Under the pieces are notes generated by a model. The model worked only from the letters and a program-made list of their open reading frames with translations. It searched no databases and had not been told where the DNA came from. Made by a program: the position numbers and the translations under genes. Shown piece after piece: positions 9,808-19,680 of a DNA stretch of 64,000 bases (within the stretch, counting starts at the first letter, position 1; the number at the start of each line of letters is the position of its first letter). The stretch is taken from the NCBI GenBank assembly GCA_905200645.1, contig CAJKLD010000003.1:36037-100036 (forward strand), written 5' to 3'. Source of the DNA: an uncultured Phascolarctobacterium sp. (lineage in GTDB: Bacteria > Bacillota > Negativicutes > Acidaminococcales > Acidaminococcaceae).

Positions 9808-9940
9808 TCTGCGCCGCGCCGCTTGGAAAGCGGCCTGACGGCAGTTTTTGGTATGTGATAAACTAAAATGCGGCGTAAAAATTATTTTGCGCCGTAAATC
9901 TGTTGGAGAGAAGCTCTGCGAGCGAGCTTCAAAGGCCAGG
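9808..9940 (+). promoter_or_regulatory. CRISPR leader with three inverted repeats
   Basis: 133-bp region between csm6 and the first repeat. It holds three hairpin-forming sequences: 9818-9834 (GCCGCTT, loop GGA, AAGCGGC), 9870-9895 (GCGGCGTAAAA / TTTTGCGCCGT with one wobble pair) and 9910-9930 (GAAGCTC / GAGCTTC). Assigned as leader because the degenerate repeat is at the opposite end and the repeat tag orientation is plus strand. No convincing -35/-10 pair was found. The first hairpin could alternatively end the csm operon. Confidence 0.6.
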
Positions 9941-11389
9941 ATTAAAAAATAAAACCCCGATAAGGGGACGGAAACTAAAGAACCTCCATTTTTATTTTGC
10001 TATCCTTCTCTAATATTAAAAAATAAAACCCCGATAAGGGGACGGAAACATGGTGTGCCTTACCCGTATGTGTGCACCCTTTACAATTAAAAAATAAAAC
10101 CCCGATAAGGGGACGGAAACTACGAGTACCCCTTCACATTCGCAACCAAAGCGAAAATTAAAAAATAAAACCCCGATAAGGGGACGGAAACTAGTAATCA
10201 GACTTTCATCTAATTCTAAATTGTGAATTAAAAAATAAAACCCCGATAAGGGGACGGAAACTACAGCACCCTGTAAATAAGTATAAATTACGTCAAATTA
10301 AAAAATAAAACCCCGATAAGGGGACGGAAACCTAATACCCATCGTACTTGTCAATCATAAACGTCTCATTAAAAAATAAAACCCCGATAAGGGGACGGAA
10401 ACCAGCGCAACGATTGTGATAAATACCTTTGCTGTCTTTACATTAAAAAATAAAACCCCGATAAGGGGACGGAAACAATTAGTCATTTGCTGGTCTAAAA
10501 TATACTGCATATATTAAAAAATAAAACCCCGATAAGGGGACGGAAACCAATTTGACTATTTAATATTTGCATAATTTTTATGATTAAAAAATAAAACCCC
10601 GATAAGGGGACGGAAACCCCTAAGTCAGGCACATTATTACTGCTGTTTTGATTAAAAAATAAAACCCCGATAAGGGGACGGAAACAGTTTCTCTGTGAGC
10701 TGTAGCGTAAGCTGTAAAATTAAAAAATAAAACCCCGATAAGGGGACGGAAACAAAATTCCCGAATAACAGTCATAGTGTTTACATTAAAAAATAAAACC
10801 CCGATAAGGGGACGGAAACGCAATAACAATTTTGCAGGTCTTAAAAACACTATTAGCATTAAAAAATAAAACCCCGATAAGGGGACGGAAACCGAAAATG
10901 TCATTTAACATTTCCTTGTAAGTTGCATCAATTAAAAAATAAAACCCCGATAAGGGGACGGAAACAAAGCTTCGTCTAGCTGCGTTCGAGTGTTATATTG
11001 TATTAAAAAATAAAACCCCGATAAGGGGACGGAAACAATAAGTGCATCGGCCATTGCGCCCTTGCCTGCAAATTAAAAAATAAAACCCCGATAAGGGGAC
11101 GGAAACCGAGCATCAAGCATGTGAACCAAGTGGTAACACTCAATTAAAAAATAAAACCCCGATAAGGGGACGGAAACAGAATTTCCTGCATACTATGTGT
11201 TGCTTCATCAACAAATTAAAAAATAAAACCCCGATAAGGGGACGGAAACCAGTAGTATTTACTACTAGTCGTCTACAAAACCCCAGATTAAAAAATAAAA
11301 CCCCGATAAGGGGACGGAAACCGTACATCATGCCCGAAACCTCCTGTCTTTGTGATTAAAAAATAAAACCCCGATAAGGGGACGGAGTG
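9941..11389 (+). CRISPR. Type III-A CRISPR array, 21 repeats, 20 spacers
   Basis: Twenty identical 35-bp repeats plus one degenerate terminal copy, starting at 9941, 10015, 10086, 10157, 10227, 10297, 10368, 10442, 10513, 10583, 10651, 10719, 10785, 10858, 10931, 11002, 11072, 11143, 11215, 11287 and 11355. The repeat has an A/T-rich 5' half, a core CCCCGATAAGGGG that can form a 4-bp hairpin, and the 3' tag ACGGAAAC. Spacer lengths vary (31-39 bp), as usual for Cas6/type III arrays, and none look duplicated. The last copy reads ACGGAGTG instead of ACGGAAAC, marking the old, leader-distal end. Transcription is on the plus strand. Confidence 0.98.
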
Positions 11390-11422
11390 CTTTGTGAAAA
11401 TTAAATAGGGACGGTGATTAAA

Positions 11423-12415
11423 ATGACATCTTTGTACATTACTGAAAGCGGTTCTTTTGTGCGTAAACGCGGAGGACATGTTATTATAGGAAGAAACAAC
11501 GAGATATTATTTGAAGTTCCGTTGGAAAGAATTGAAGATGTCACTCTTGTTGATCACGTACAAATTTCTTCACAGCTTATTACTGAATTTATGGAGCGTA
11601 ATATTCCTTTGTCCTGGATTTCGGGGTATGGTCGCTATTTTGGCTCGCTAATGAGCAATGGCTCCGTAGATATTTTGAAGCATCAAAAACAATTTGCCCT
11701 TTTACAAGACGGAACGTTATATTTTGCTTTAGCTAAAAAGATTATTTTGGCTAAAGTTCATAATCAGCTTACTATTTTACGTAGATATAATCGCAATGCT
11801 AATTTAGATGCAGTTGATGAAGGCATAAAAAACATTTTGGCTATTCGCAAAAATATATTTTTTACGGATGATACCAAAATTCTTATGGGATATGAGGGGA
11901 TTATCAGCAGAGTATATTTTTATGCTTTAGGAAAATTGGTTCCGGATGCCTATGCTTTTGAAAGAAGAAGCAAGCAGCCGCCGAGAGATCCTTTCAACTC
12001 TATGTTGAGTTTGGGCTATAGTATGCTTTTTGATGAAATATTGACTAGTGTTATATCCTGCGGCCTGCATCCTTATGTTGGTTGCCTGCATAAAATAGTT
12101 AAGGGTCATCCTGCTTTGGTTTCTGATTTAATTGAAGAATGGCGGGCACCGTTGATTGATTCATTAGTGTTGGCAATAGTTAAACGGAATATGATTGATA
12201 TAACAGCATTTACAGTAAATGAGGATGGTTGTTATTTGAATACGGAAGCGCGAAAAATTTTTTTACAGGCGTATAATAAAAAGCTGCGTTCTAACAATCA
12301 ATATTTGGACGGAAAATTTACTTATCGTGAAAGTATTAGAATGCAGTGCAAAAAATATGCGCGAGCAATTATGAAAGATGATAGCGAGATTTATGTTCCG
12401 TTGGAGTTGAGATAA
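11423..12415 (+). CDS. cas1: CRISPR integrase Cas1
   Basis: 330-aa Cas1, the metal-dependent integrase that inserts new spacers with Cas2. Metal-site residues are visible: Glu158 in GYEGIISRVYF, the LHPYVGCLH motif (His216/His223) and the acidic DLIEEWRAPLIDS segment. Not fused to a reverse transcriptase. Start ATG 11423 follows GGTGA by five bases; GTG 11414 is in frame and possible. Only 33 bp separate it from the last repeat, so it is probably expressed from the array transcript. Cas2 follows after 1 bp. Confidence 0.95.
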   Translation: MTSLYITESGSFVRKRGGHVIIGRNNEILFEVPLERIEDVTLVDHVQISSQLITEFMERNIPLSWISGYGRYFGSLMSNGSVDILKHQKQFALLQDGTLYFALAKKIILAKVHNQLTILRRYNRNANLDAVDEGIKNILAIRKNIFFTDDTKILMGYEGIISRVYFYALGKLVPDAYAFERRSKQPPRDPFNSMLSLGYSMLFDEILTSVISCGLHPYVGCLHKIVKGHPALVSDLIEEWRAPLIDSLVLAIVKRNMIDITAFTVNEDGCYLNTEARKIFLQAYNKKLRSNNQYLDGKFTYRESIRMQCKKYARAIMKDDSEIYVPLELR

Positions 12416-12416
12416 T

Positions 12417-12698
12417 ATGGAACAACGAAAATTTATCGTTTTAATTATTTATGATATTGTGGACAACAAAATGCGTAATAAAATGGTTAAATGCTTAGAG
12501 ACTTATGGCGTAAGAGTGCAAAAGTCTGCATTTGAAGCGTTGTTAAATCGTAAACAGTACGAAAAATTGCTTAGAGAAAGCAGCTGTTTGATTAATCAAA
12601 GTGTAGATTCATTGCGGATTTATATTTTAGATGATATTATTGATGTATATACTTGGGGTATAGGCGAACGGAAGGAAAGCGATTGCGTTATACTGTGA
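12417..12698 (+). CDS. cas2: CRISPR-associated endonuclease-like Cas2
   Basis: 93-aa Cas2, the dimeric scaffold of the Cas1-Cas2 spacer integrase. The N-terminal ferredoxin strand VLIIYDIVDNK carries the family's conserved aspartate, and VQKSAFEALL matches the usual second block. Coupled to cas1 with 1 bp between genes. Ends the CRISPR locus before a terminator. Confidence 0.93.
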   Translation: MEQRKFIVLIIYDIVDNKMRNKMVKCLETYGVRVQKSAFEALLNRKQYEKLLRESSCLINQSVDSLRIYILDDIIDVYTWGIGERKESDCVIL

Positions 12699-12735
12699 AA
12701 ATTTTTAAGTGCTGTTTTATTTACCTAAACTTCAC

Positions 12736-12768
12736 AAAAAAGCTGAGGAAAAAGCCTCGGCTTTTTTG
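12736..12768 (+). terminator. Rho-independent terminator after cas2
   Basis: AAAAAGCTGAGG / CCTCGGCTTTTTT stem (one G-T pair) ending in a T run. Closes the CRISPR locus. Confidence 0.85.
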
Positions 12769-12785
12769 CTTTTTAAAATGATTTC

Positions 12786-12794
12786 TGATATAAT
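12786..12794 (+). promoter_or_regulatory. Extended -10 promoter of secA
   Basis: TGATATAAT, a perfect TGnTATAAT extended -10, lies 54 bp before the secA start with no strong -35. Confidence 0.55.
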
Positions 12795-12847
12795 TTAAAA
12801 TTAGGTGTATAGTCTTTTTTTATACATAAATTTAAGGAGTGATCGTT

Positions 12848-15262
12848 TTGCTCGACAGCATTTTAAAGAAGATTTTTGGAGATCCGAACGAGAAGGAATT
12901 AAAAAATATTCGCGTAATCGTAGATAAGATCAATAGCTTGGAAAAAAGTATGGAGTCTTTAAGCTCTGCCAATTTGGCTGCTAAGACTGCTGAATTTAAG
13001 GTACGTCTGCAAAAGGGCGAAACTTTGGACGATATTCTGCCGGAGGCTTTTGCCGTTGTGCGCGAAGCGTCTAAGCGCGTAACCGGTATGCGTCATTTTG
13101 ACGTGCAGCTGGTAGGCGGCGTGGTGCTGCACCGCGGCAAAATTGCCGAAATGCGTACCGGTGAAGGTAAAACTTTGGTAGCAACTCTGCCGGTATATCT
13201 TAACGCTTTGACCGGGAAGGGCGTGCACGTTGTAACCGTCAACGATTATCTAGCTCGCCGTGACAGCGTTGATATGGGCCGCATTTATAAAGCTTTGGGG
13301 CTTACTGTCGGCTTGGTTGTTCATGATATGGATTATCCTGACCGTAAGGCTGCTTATGCCGCAGACGTTACCTATGGCACCAATAATGAATTTGGTTTTG
13401 ATTATCTGCGCGACAACATGGTTGTCAACGAGGAGCAAATGGTGCAGCGCGAGCTGAATTACTGTATCGTCGACGAGGTGGACAGCATTTTAATCGACGA
13501 AGCGCGTACTCCGTTGATTATTTCCGGTCCCGGCGAAAAATCTACCGACTTGTACCGCGTTATGGCGCAAGTTGTAGATAAGATGACCGAGGAAGAGGAT
13601 TATACCGTTGACGAAAAACAAAAACAGGTTGCTCCCACCGAAAAAGGTATTGCCAAAGCAGAAAAAATGCTGGGCATTAAAAATTTGTACGACAATGAAC
13701 ACGGCGTGGATTATTCTCACCAAATTATGTGCGCTTTAAAAGCTAAAGCTTTGATGCACCGCGACCGCGATTATGTGGTTAAGGACGGACAAGTAATTAT
13801 TGTTGACGAATTTACCGGTCGTTTGATGTTTGGTCGTCGTTTCTCCGAAGGCCTGCACCAGGCTATTGAAGCTAAGGAAGGCGTAAAGGTTGAACGCGAA
13901 AGCCAGACTTTGGCTACCATTACCTTCCAAAATTATTTCCGTATGTATAAAAAGCTGGCAGGCATGACCGGTACGGCTAAGACTGAGGAACAGGAGTTCC
14001 AAAAAATTTATAATTTGTCCGTAGTTGTTATTCCTACCAATAAACCCATGATTCGTGTGGATTATCCGGACGTAATTTATAAAACACGTTTGGCAAAATA
14101 CAAGGCTGCGGTAAAAGAGATTGAAGAATGTCATAAGGCAGGCCAGCCTGTTTTGGTCGGCACTACCTCCATTGCTCAATCCGAGGAGCTGAGCGCGATG
14201 CTCAAACGCCGCGGTGTGCCCCATAATGTTTTAAACGCTAAATACCACGAAAAAGAAGCGGAAATTATTGCTTTGGCAGGCCAATATGGCGCCGTAACCA
14301 TTGCTACCAACATGGCAGGGCGCGGTACGGATATTGTTCTTGGCGAAGGTGTGCCCGAATTGGGCGGTCTGCATATTATCGGTACGGAGCGCCATGAAAG
14401 CCGCCGTATTGATAACCAGCTGCGCGGCCGCTGCGCTCGTCAGGGCGACCCGGGTTCTTCTAAGTTCTTCCTTAGCCTGGAAGATGATTTGATGCGCCTC
14501 TTTGGCAGCGATAATATTGCCGGTATTATGGATAAGCTGGGCATGGAGGACGACGAGCCTATCGAGCACAGTTTGGTTACTAAATCCATTGAAAATGCGC
14601 AGAAGAAGGTAGAAGCGCGCAACTTTAGCATTCGTAAGCACGTTTTGGAATATGACGACGTTATGAATCAGCAGCGCGAGGTTATTTACGCACAGCGTAA
14701 GAAAATTCTGCATCAGGAGGATTTGAGCGGCAATATTAAAGAAATGGTAGAAAAGGTTGTAGACCGCACCATGGCTATGTATGCGCCGCCCGAGGTTTAT
14801 TCCGAGGATTGGGATTTGAAAGCGCTGATTCAGTATGCGGAAGAATTTTATGCGCCCCGCGGTTTACTGACTGTGGAAGGTTTACAGGTTTTGAGCCGTG
14901 AGGAATTGGACGAGCATCTGCATAAGGTAGCAGAAGACCATTATCAGGCGCGTGAAAACGCGATTGGCTCCGAGCTGATGCGCGAGCTGGAAAATCTTGT
15001 TATGCTTAAGGTTGTTGATAATCACTGGATGGAGCATCTTGACGCTATGGACATGCTGCGCGAGGGCGTTGGCCTGCGTGCTTATGGCCAAAAAGATCCT
15101 TTGGTGGAATATAAATTTGAAGCTTATGATATGTTCGAGGCTATGATTGACGCTATTCAGGATGATGTAGTTCGTTACATTTATCACGTAAATGTTATTA
15201 CGCAGCCCCAGGCAGATGATCATTTAGACGGCGCTAAAGAAAATGGCGCTCAAGAGGTATAA
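12848..15262 (+). CDS. secA: Preprotein translocase ATPase SecA
   Basis: Motor ATPase that pushes unfolded preproteins through SecYEG. 804 aa. Helicase motifs are clear: the Walker A region [29 protein letters not shown], and the NBD2 segment [14 protein letters not shown]. The C-terminus stops at a short acidic tail, without the zinc-binding SEC-C motif (CxC...CH/C) that most SecA proteins have. Start TTG 12848 chosen because AAGGAG ends eight bases upstream; an in-frame GTG at 12839 overlaps that site. Followed by prfB, as in many Firmicutes. Confidence 0.97.
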   Translation: MLDSILKKIFGDPNEKELKNIRVIVDKINSLEKSMESLSSANLAAKTAEFKVRLQKGETLDDILPEAFAVVREASKRVTGMRHFDVQLVGGVVLHRGKIAEMRTGEGKTLVATLPVYLNALTGKGVHVVTVNDYLARRDSVDMGRIYKALGLTVGLVVHDMDYPDRKAAYAADVTYGTNNEFGFDYLRDNMVVNEEQMVQRELNYCIVDEVDSILIDEARTPLIISGPGEKSTDLYRVMAQVVDKMTEEEDYTVDEKQKQVAPTEKGIAKAEKMLGIKNLYDNEHGVDYSHQIMCALKAKALMHRDRDYVVKDGQVIIVDEFTGRLMFGRRFSEGLHQAIEAKEGVKVERESQTLATITFQNYFRMYKKLAGMTGTAKTEEQEFQKIYNLSVVVIPTNKPMIRVDYPDVIYKTRLAKYKAAVKEIEECHKAGQPVLVGTTSIAQSEELSAMLKRRGVPHNVLNAKYHEKEAEIIALAGQYGAVTIATNMAGRGTDIVLGEGVPELGGLHIIGTERHESRRIDNQLRGRCARQGDPGSSKFFLSLEDDLMRLFGSDNIAGIMDKLGMEDDEPIEHSLVTKSIENAQKKVEARNFSIRKHVLEYDDVMNQQREVIYAQRKKILHQEDLSGNIKEMVEKVVDRTMAMYAPPEVYSEDWDLKALIQYAEEFYAPRGLLTVEGLQVLSREELDEHLHKVAEDHYQARENAIGSELMRELENLVMLKVVDNHWMEHLDAMDMLREGVGLRAYGQKDPLVEYKFEAYDMFEAMIDAIQDDVVRYIYHVNVITQPQADDHLDGAKENGAQEV

Positions 15263-15358
15263 ATAAGGTCGATGTGTTAATTTCGTTTACAGGCAGTTAG
15301 CTGTTTGTTAGTGAAATGTAAATAACTAAATTTGCTATGTGAAAGGTTGTGAAGAATT

Positions 15359-16466
15359 TTGTTAATCGAAGAATATAAACCTGAAATCGTTAACTTACAA
15401 GCAAAATTAGAGGAAATGAGGGGATCTCTTTGACATCGCTGTCAAAGAAGACCGCATTGCCGAATTAGAGCATAAAATGGGCGACCCGTCCTTTTGGGAC
15501 GACCCGGAGAAGGCGCAGAAAACTGCTCAGGACGTTAATTCTTTAAAAGAAGAGGTCGATGGCTTCCACAAGCTAAGCGACAGTGTAGACGAACTGGAAA
15601 TTATGCAGGAAATGGCTGCCGAAGAAAATGATGAAAGCATGATTCCGGAAATGGATGAGCTGCTGGCAAAATGCCGCGAAGAATTGGAGCATTTGGAATT
15701 AGGGATGCTGCTCAGCGGCGAATATGACGCTAATAATGCTATTATTACTCTGCATGCCGGTGCAGGCGGCACCGAGGCCCAGGATTGGACCAGTATGCTG
15801 CTGCGCATGTTCACCCGCTTTGCCGAGCAAAACGGTTTTGCGTTGGAAATGCTGGATTATCAGCCGGGCGATGAGGCCGGCGTAAAAAGCGCCACCTTCC
15901 AGGTTAATGGCCGCAACGCTTACGGTTTTATGAAATCTGAAAAGGGCGTGCACCGTTTGGTGCGTATTTCTCCTTTTGACGCCAACGCCCGCCGTCACAC
16001 TTCTTTTTCTGCGGTGGACGTTATGCCGGAGCTTGACGACACAGTTGAAGTAAATATTAACATGGACGAAGTGCGCGTTGATACCTATCGTTCCAGCGGC
16101 GCAGGCGGACAGCACGTTAATAAAACCTCTTCTGCTGTGCGCATGACCCATGAGCCTACCGGTATCGTGGTGCAGTGCCAAAACGAACGCTCGCAAATTC
16201 AAAACCGCGAGCGCTGCCTGCAAATGCTGCGTGCTAAATTGTACGAATACGAAAAGGCTAAGCAGGACGCTTTAGTCAATGATTTAGCAGGCGATTACCA
16301 AAATATTGAATGGGGCAGCCAAATTCGTTCCTATGTGTTCCAACCTTATACCATGGTTAAGGACCATCGTACAGGCTGTGAATCTGGCAATATTCAGGCT
16401 GTTATGGACGGAGCCTTGATGCCTTTTGTAGAGGCTTATCTGCGCAGTCAGCAGAAAAAGATTTGA
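15359..16466 (+). CDS. prfB: Peptide chain release factor 2, programmed +1 frameshift
   Basis: RF2 terminates translation at UGA and UAA. The gene needs a +1 frameshift: from TTG 15359 the first frame runs 24 codons to CTT TGA at 15428-15433, preceded by the SD-like GAGGGGA; skipping one T continues as GAC ATC in the second frame to 16466, giving about 368 aa. The stop-codon anticodon motif SPF (RISPFDANARRH) identifies RF2, and GGQ is in SSGAGGQHVNKT. The shift is the classic RF2 autoregulation, not a mutation. The ATG at 15477 is internal. Confidence 0.95.
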
Positions 16467-16484
16467 TGGATATAGGTGAAAACA

Positions 16485-18587
16485 ATGAAGTGTCGCTATA
16501 ATCCTGTGCTGCTTGCAGTGATTATTTTAGGATTAGTCTGTGCCCTGTGGCTTAATTGGAATCGCCATCAAGTGGAACAGGCCAACAATACTGTGGAAAT
16601 GGCCATGGAATATGAAGGACTGCGCAAGCTGGCTGCTCTGGAAGGCTTGCCTGAAGAGCAGGTGCTGCGTGAATTTAAAAACGCCGGAATCAATTCGCTG
16701 ATGGTTTTTGATACTACGTTGGAGCGCTTGACTAAAAAAGGCGAAATCCAAACCGCTACCAGTGAAAGCTTACGTCAGGCTGCCAGCATGGGAGCTGACA
16801 AAGGCGTTTTTGCTGCTGTGCCTGCGGCTATGCTGGAGCAGGATGCAGCTTTTATCGCGCCAGGCAGCAATCCAGCAGTTTTGGCTGACGTGCAGGAGGA
16901 TTTAACTTTGCGTTACGGTGCGGAGCGCGTGCAGGTAGTTGCTGCCGAGCCGCGTATTCTGCGCGTGATTGGCAGAACCGAGCTTTTGCCGGAGGATAAA
17001 TACGACGAGCCTTTAGGCTTATTGCAGGCTCCTTTAGGTTTGCCTGTGCGCGATATGCGGCAGCTGGACGCTATGGGCTTTAAAATTATTGTGCGCCCGC
17101 AAAACTACGTTAATGTTAATGAAGAAAAAATCGACAGCATTTTTCAGCGCGTTGACAAGGCCGGCGTAAAAGTTCATGCTTTAATGCCCTGCGGCCGTGA
17201 AACTGTGGGCTATCCTGATAAATTAGATTATTTTGGGAAAAAATTGCGCGAACGTAATATAACTTTGGTTATGTTGGAGCATTACACTCAGCTGCGCTTT
17301 GCGCAAATTGAGGGCTTAATTCCTTTAGCGGAGGCCAATAATTATAAGGCTGCCCGTTCTTATGTGATTGACGGCTTGGAGCAGAAAAAAATTTCTGTGG
17401 CTACTGCTCTGCACCGTTGGGCGTTAACGGACGAGGAGCGCAATATCCGCGTCAACTATATTCGTCCGTTCTATATGCCGGTAAACGGCCAGGATTTGAT
17501 GAAAGTAAATTTGCAGTATGTGCGCGATATTAAAGCCAATGTGGAAGCGCGCGGTTATACAATCGGTGAAGCCGGCGTTTTCCAAGGACTGCATACGGAA
17601 AATGGCTTTGCACCGTATTTTCCGGCTAAAACTGCTTGGCTGCCTATCGTGCTGGCCATTGTGGCAGGCGCAGTGTTGTATCTTTCCCAACTCTTTAATT
17701 TGCCAGGCAAAAAGGAGCTGGCTTTGTGGGCAGCAGCTTCTGCTATAGGCTGCGCCGTGCTTATGCTTGGCAGAGGTTTATTGCTGCGTCAGCTGCTGGC
17801 TTTGGCGGCGGCCAGCGTATTTCCCGTATTATCCATGAGCGTAATTATGGATATTTGGGACAAGAATGCTACCAATAAAAATGGTTTAGTCAAAATTATT
17901 TGGCGGGGAATGTGGCAGCTGGCCTTGGCTATTGCCTTATCCCTTGTAGGCGCAGCCTTTTTGTCGGCAATTTTAACAGACAGCCGCTTCTTGCTGGAGA
18001 TTGACATTTATCGCGGCGTTAAGCTGACCTTTATTCTGCCGGTGATTTTGACGGCGGTATTATTTATCAAACGTTATGATTTGCTGCATGTTGTTGGCAA
18101 AGGCTTGGATACCTTGCTTGCTAAGCTTAACAGCCTGCTGGATACCGGTTTGACCTTTAAGCATGTAGCAGTGCTGTTTGTGCTGCTGTTTGTTATGTTC
18201 TATTTTGTAGGCCGCAGCGGTCATACCGGAGGTGTGCCTGTGCCTGCTATTGAACTGAAAATGCGCGCGTTTTTAGAGCAAGTAATGTATGCTCGTCCGC
18301 GCGAAAAAGAATTTATGATCGGCCATCCGGCATTTTTCTTAACCGTGCTGGCTGTATATAAATGCGTGCCGCGCTGGTGGCAGTTTGTACTGATTTGCGG
18401 CGCTGTTATCGGTCAAGGCAGCTTGGTGCAGACCTTCTGTCATATGCGCACACCGGTGATTATGAGCTTGTTGCGCGCTGTGGACGGTTACGCTGTGGGC
18501 GTGGTTGTCGGCGTTATCAGCGTAGTGCTTGTCGGCCTTTTATGGCCTGTTTTTGCTAATTTTAAAAGGAGATACCTTGAGCAATGA
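16485..18587 (+). CDS. DUF5693 family polytopic membrane protein
   Basis: 700-aa membrane protein of the DUF5693 type. One N-terminal membrane segment (residues about 8-22), a roughly 350-aa extracytoplasmic region, then many hydrophobic helices in the second half (from about residue 385). Function is not established. The family commonly sits beside csaB, and here it overlaps csaB by 4 bp, which suggests a role in cell-envelope polymer assembly or export (inference). Start ATG 16485 follows AGGTGA by five bases. Confidence 0.75.
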   Translation: MKCRYNPVLLAVIILGLVCALWLNWNRHQVEQANNTVEMAMEYEGLRKLAALEGLPEEQVLREFKNAGINSLMVFDTTLERLTKKGEIQTATSESLRQAASMGADKGVFAAVPAAMLEQDAAFIAPGSNPAVLADVQEDLTLRYGAERVQVVAAEPRILRVIGRTELLPEDKYDEPLGLLQAPLGLPVRDMRQLDAMGFKIIVRPQNYVNVNEEKIDSIFQRVDKAGVKVHALMPCGRETVGYPDKLDYFGKKLRERNITLVMLEHYTQLRFAQIEGLIPLAEANNYKAARSYVIDGLEQKKISVATALHRWALTDEERNIRVNYIRPFYMPVNGQDLMKVNLQYVRDIKANVEARGYTIGEAGVFQGLHTENGFAPYFPAKTAWLPIVLAIVAGAVLYLSQLFNLPGKKELALWAAASAIGCAVLMLGRGLLLRQLLALAAASVFPVLSMSVIMDIWDKNATNKNGLVKIIWRGMWQLALAIALSLVGAAFLSAILTDSRFLLEIDIYRGVKLTFILPVILTAVLFIKRYDLLHVVGKGLDTLLAKLNSLLDTGLTFKHVAVLFVLLFVMFYFVGRSGHTGGVPVPAIELKMRAFLEQVMYARPREKEFMIGHPAFFLTVLAVYKCVPRWWQFVLICGAVIGQGSLVQTFCHMRTPVIMSLLRAVDGYAVGVVVGVISVVLVGLLWPVFANFKRRYLEQ

Positions 18588-19675
18588 ATAGAATCGTAAT
18601 TTCCGGATACTATGGATTTGCCAATGCCGGAGATGAGGCTATGCTGGCCGCGATCGTGAAAGCTTTGCGCAGTAAGGAAAATGCTGTGGAACTGACGGTT
18701 TTTTCCGGCAATCCCCAAGTAACGGCGGCCAAATACAGTGTATCTTCCATTCATCGTTTTAATCCATTAGAAATATTTTGCGCTTTGCGCAGCTGCGATT
18801 TGCTTATCAGCGGCGGCGGCAGTCTGCTGCAGGACGTTACCAGTAAACGCAGTCTGCTGTACTATTTATCTATTTTGGCGATAGGACAGCTTTTAGGGAA
18901 AAAAGTTATGCTTTATGCCCAAGGTATCGGCCCCATTCACAGCAGTCTGATGCGCCGCTTGACAAAATTTGTGTGCAGTCATGTAAATTTAATTACTGTG
19001 CGCGACAAAGATTCTTTATACGAATTGCGCCGCATAGGTATTCCGGCGGAAAAGGTGCAGCTTACTGCCGACGCTGTGATGACGCTGCCGCAAGAAAGCG
19101 CAGAAGCGGGACAAAGGCTGTTGGAAAAATTTGGTGTGCCCCAAGATAAAATGCTTATCGCGCTTTCTGTGCGCAAATGGCAGGAGGATGACCGTTATCT
19201 TTTGGAATTGGCCAAAGCGGCGGATATTTTGAGCAGAGATTATCAAGCGCATATAGTGCTGCTGCCTTTGCAGTATCCTATTGATGTGGCTCCCTGTCAG
19301 CGTTTGCAGCATTTTATGGTGCATAAGGAGTGCAGTACGGTTTTAACTGCCGACTGTGATACGGAGCAGTTTTTATCCTTGATGGGCAATTTTCAGCTGC
19401 TGATTGGTATGCGGCTGCATGCGCTGATTTTTGCCGCGGTTATGGAACGTCCTTTTGTAGCGGTTTCCTATGACCCTAAGGTAGACGGTTTTGTCAAAGA
19501 TATTCACGGCGTAACTGCCGGTAAGGTAGAAACATTACAGGCAGCTCAAGTAGTAGCTGCTGCAAAAAAAGTGCTGGCGTCCGGCAATGGGTGCCGAGGT
19601 TTGCTGGATAAACTGCAGGCGAAGGCTATGCTTAATGCTGAGCAGGCGTTAGCCTTATTGACGAAAGGAGATTGA
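18584..19675 (+). CDS. csaB: Polysaccharide pyruvyl transferase CsaB
   Basis: 363-aa enzyme that adds pyruvate ketal groups to cell-wall polysaccharide, a modification known to anchor SLH-domain proteins. Recognised by the N-terminal GYYGFANAGDEAMLAA, the GGGSLLQD segment and the C-terminal GMRLHALIFAAVMERPFVAVSYDPK, typical of the pyruvyl transferase family. Translationally coupled to the upstream DUF5693 gene. In Negativicutes, SLH domains tether outer-membrane proteins to the wall, so an envelope-attachment role is plausible but inferred. Confidence 0.9.
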   Translation: MNRIVISGYYGFANAGDEAMLAAIVKALRSKENAVELTVFSGNPQVTAAKYSVSSIHRFNPLEIFCALRSCDLLISGGGSLLQDVTSKRSLLYYLSILAIGQLLGKKVMLYAQGIGPIHSSLMRRLTKFVCSHVNLITVRDKDSLYELRRIGIPAEKVQLTADAVMTLPQESAEAGQRLLEKFGVPQDKMLIALSVRKWQEDDRYLLELAKAADILSRDYQAHIVLLPLQYPIDVAPCQRLQHFMVHKECSTVLTADCDTEQFLSLMGNFQLLIGMRLHALIFAAVMERPFVAVSYDPKVDGFVKDIHGVTAGKVETLQAAQVVAAAKKVLASGNGCRGLLDKLQAKAMLNAEQALALLTKGD

Positions 19676-19680
19676 AGGTA

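Noticed and set aside
10620..11479. Minus-strand open frames with repeated peptides such as FRPLIGVLFFN
   Set aside because: They are the reverse translation of the CRISPR repeats; the repetition is the array itself.
15262..15358. Possible regulatory RNA between secA and prfB
   Set aside because: Only weak dyad symmetry; nothing beyond a normal intergenic region with a ribosome-binding site.
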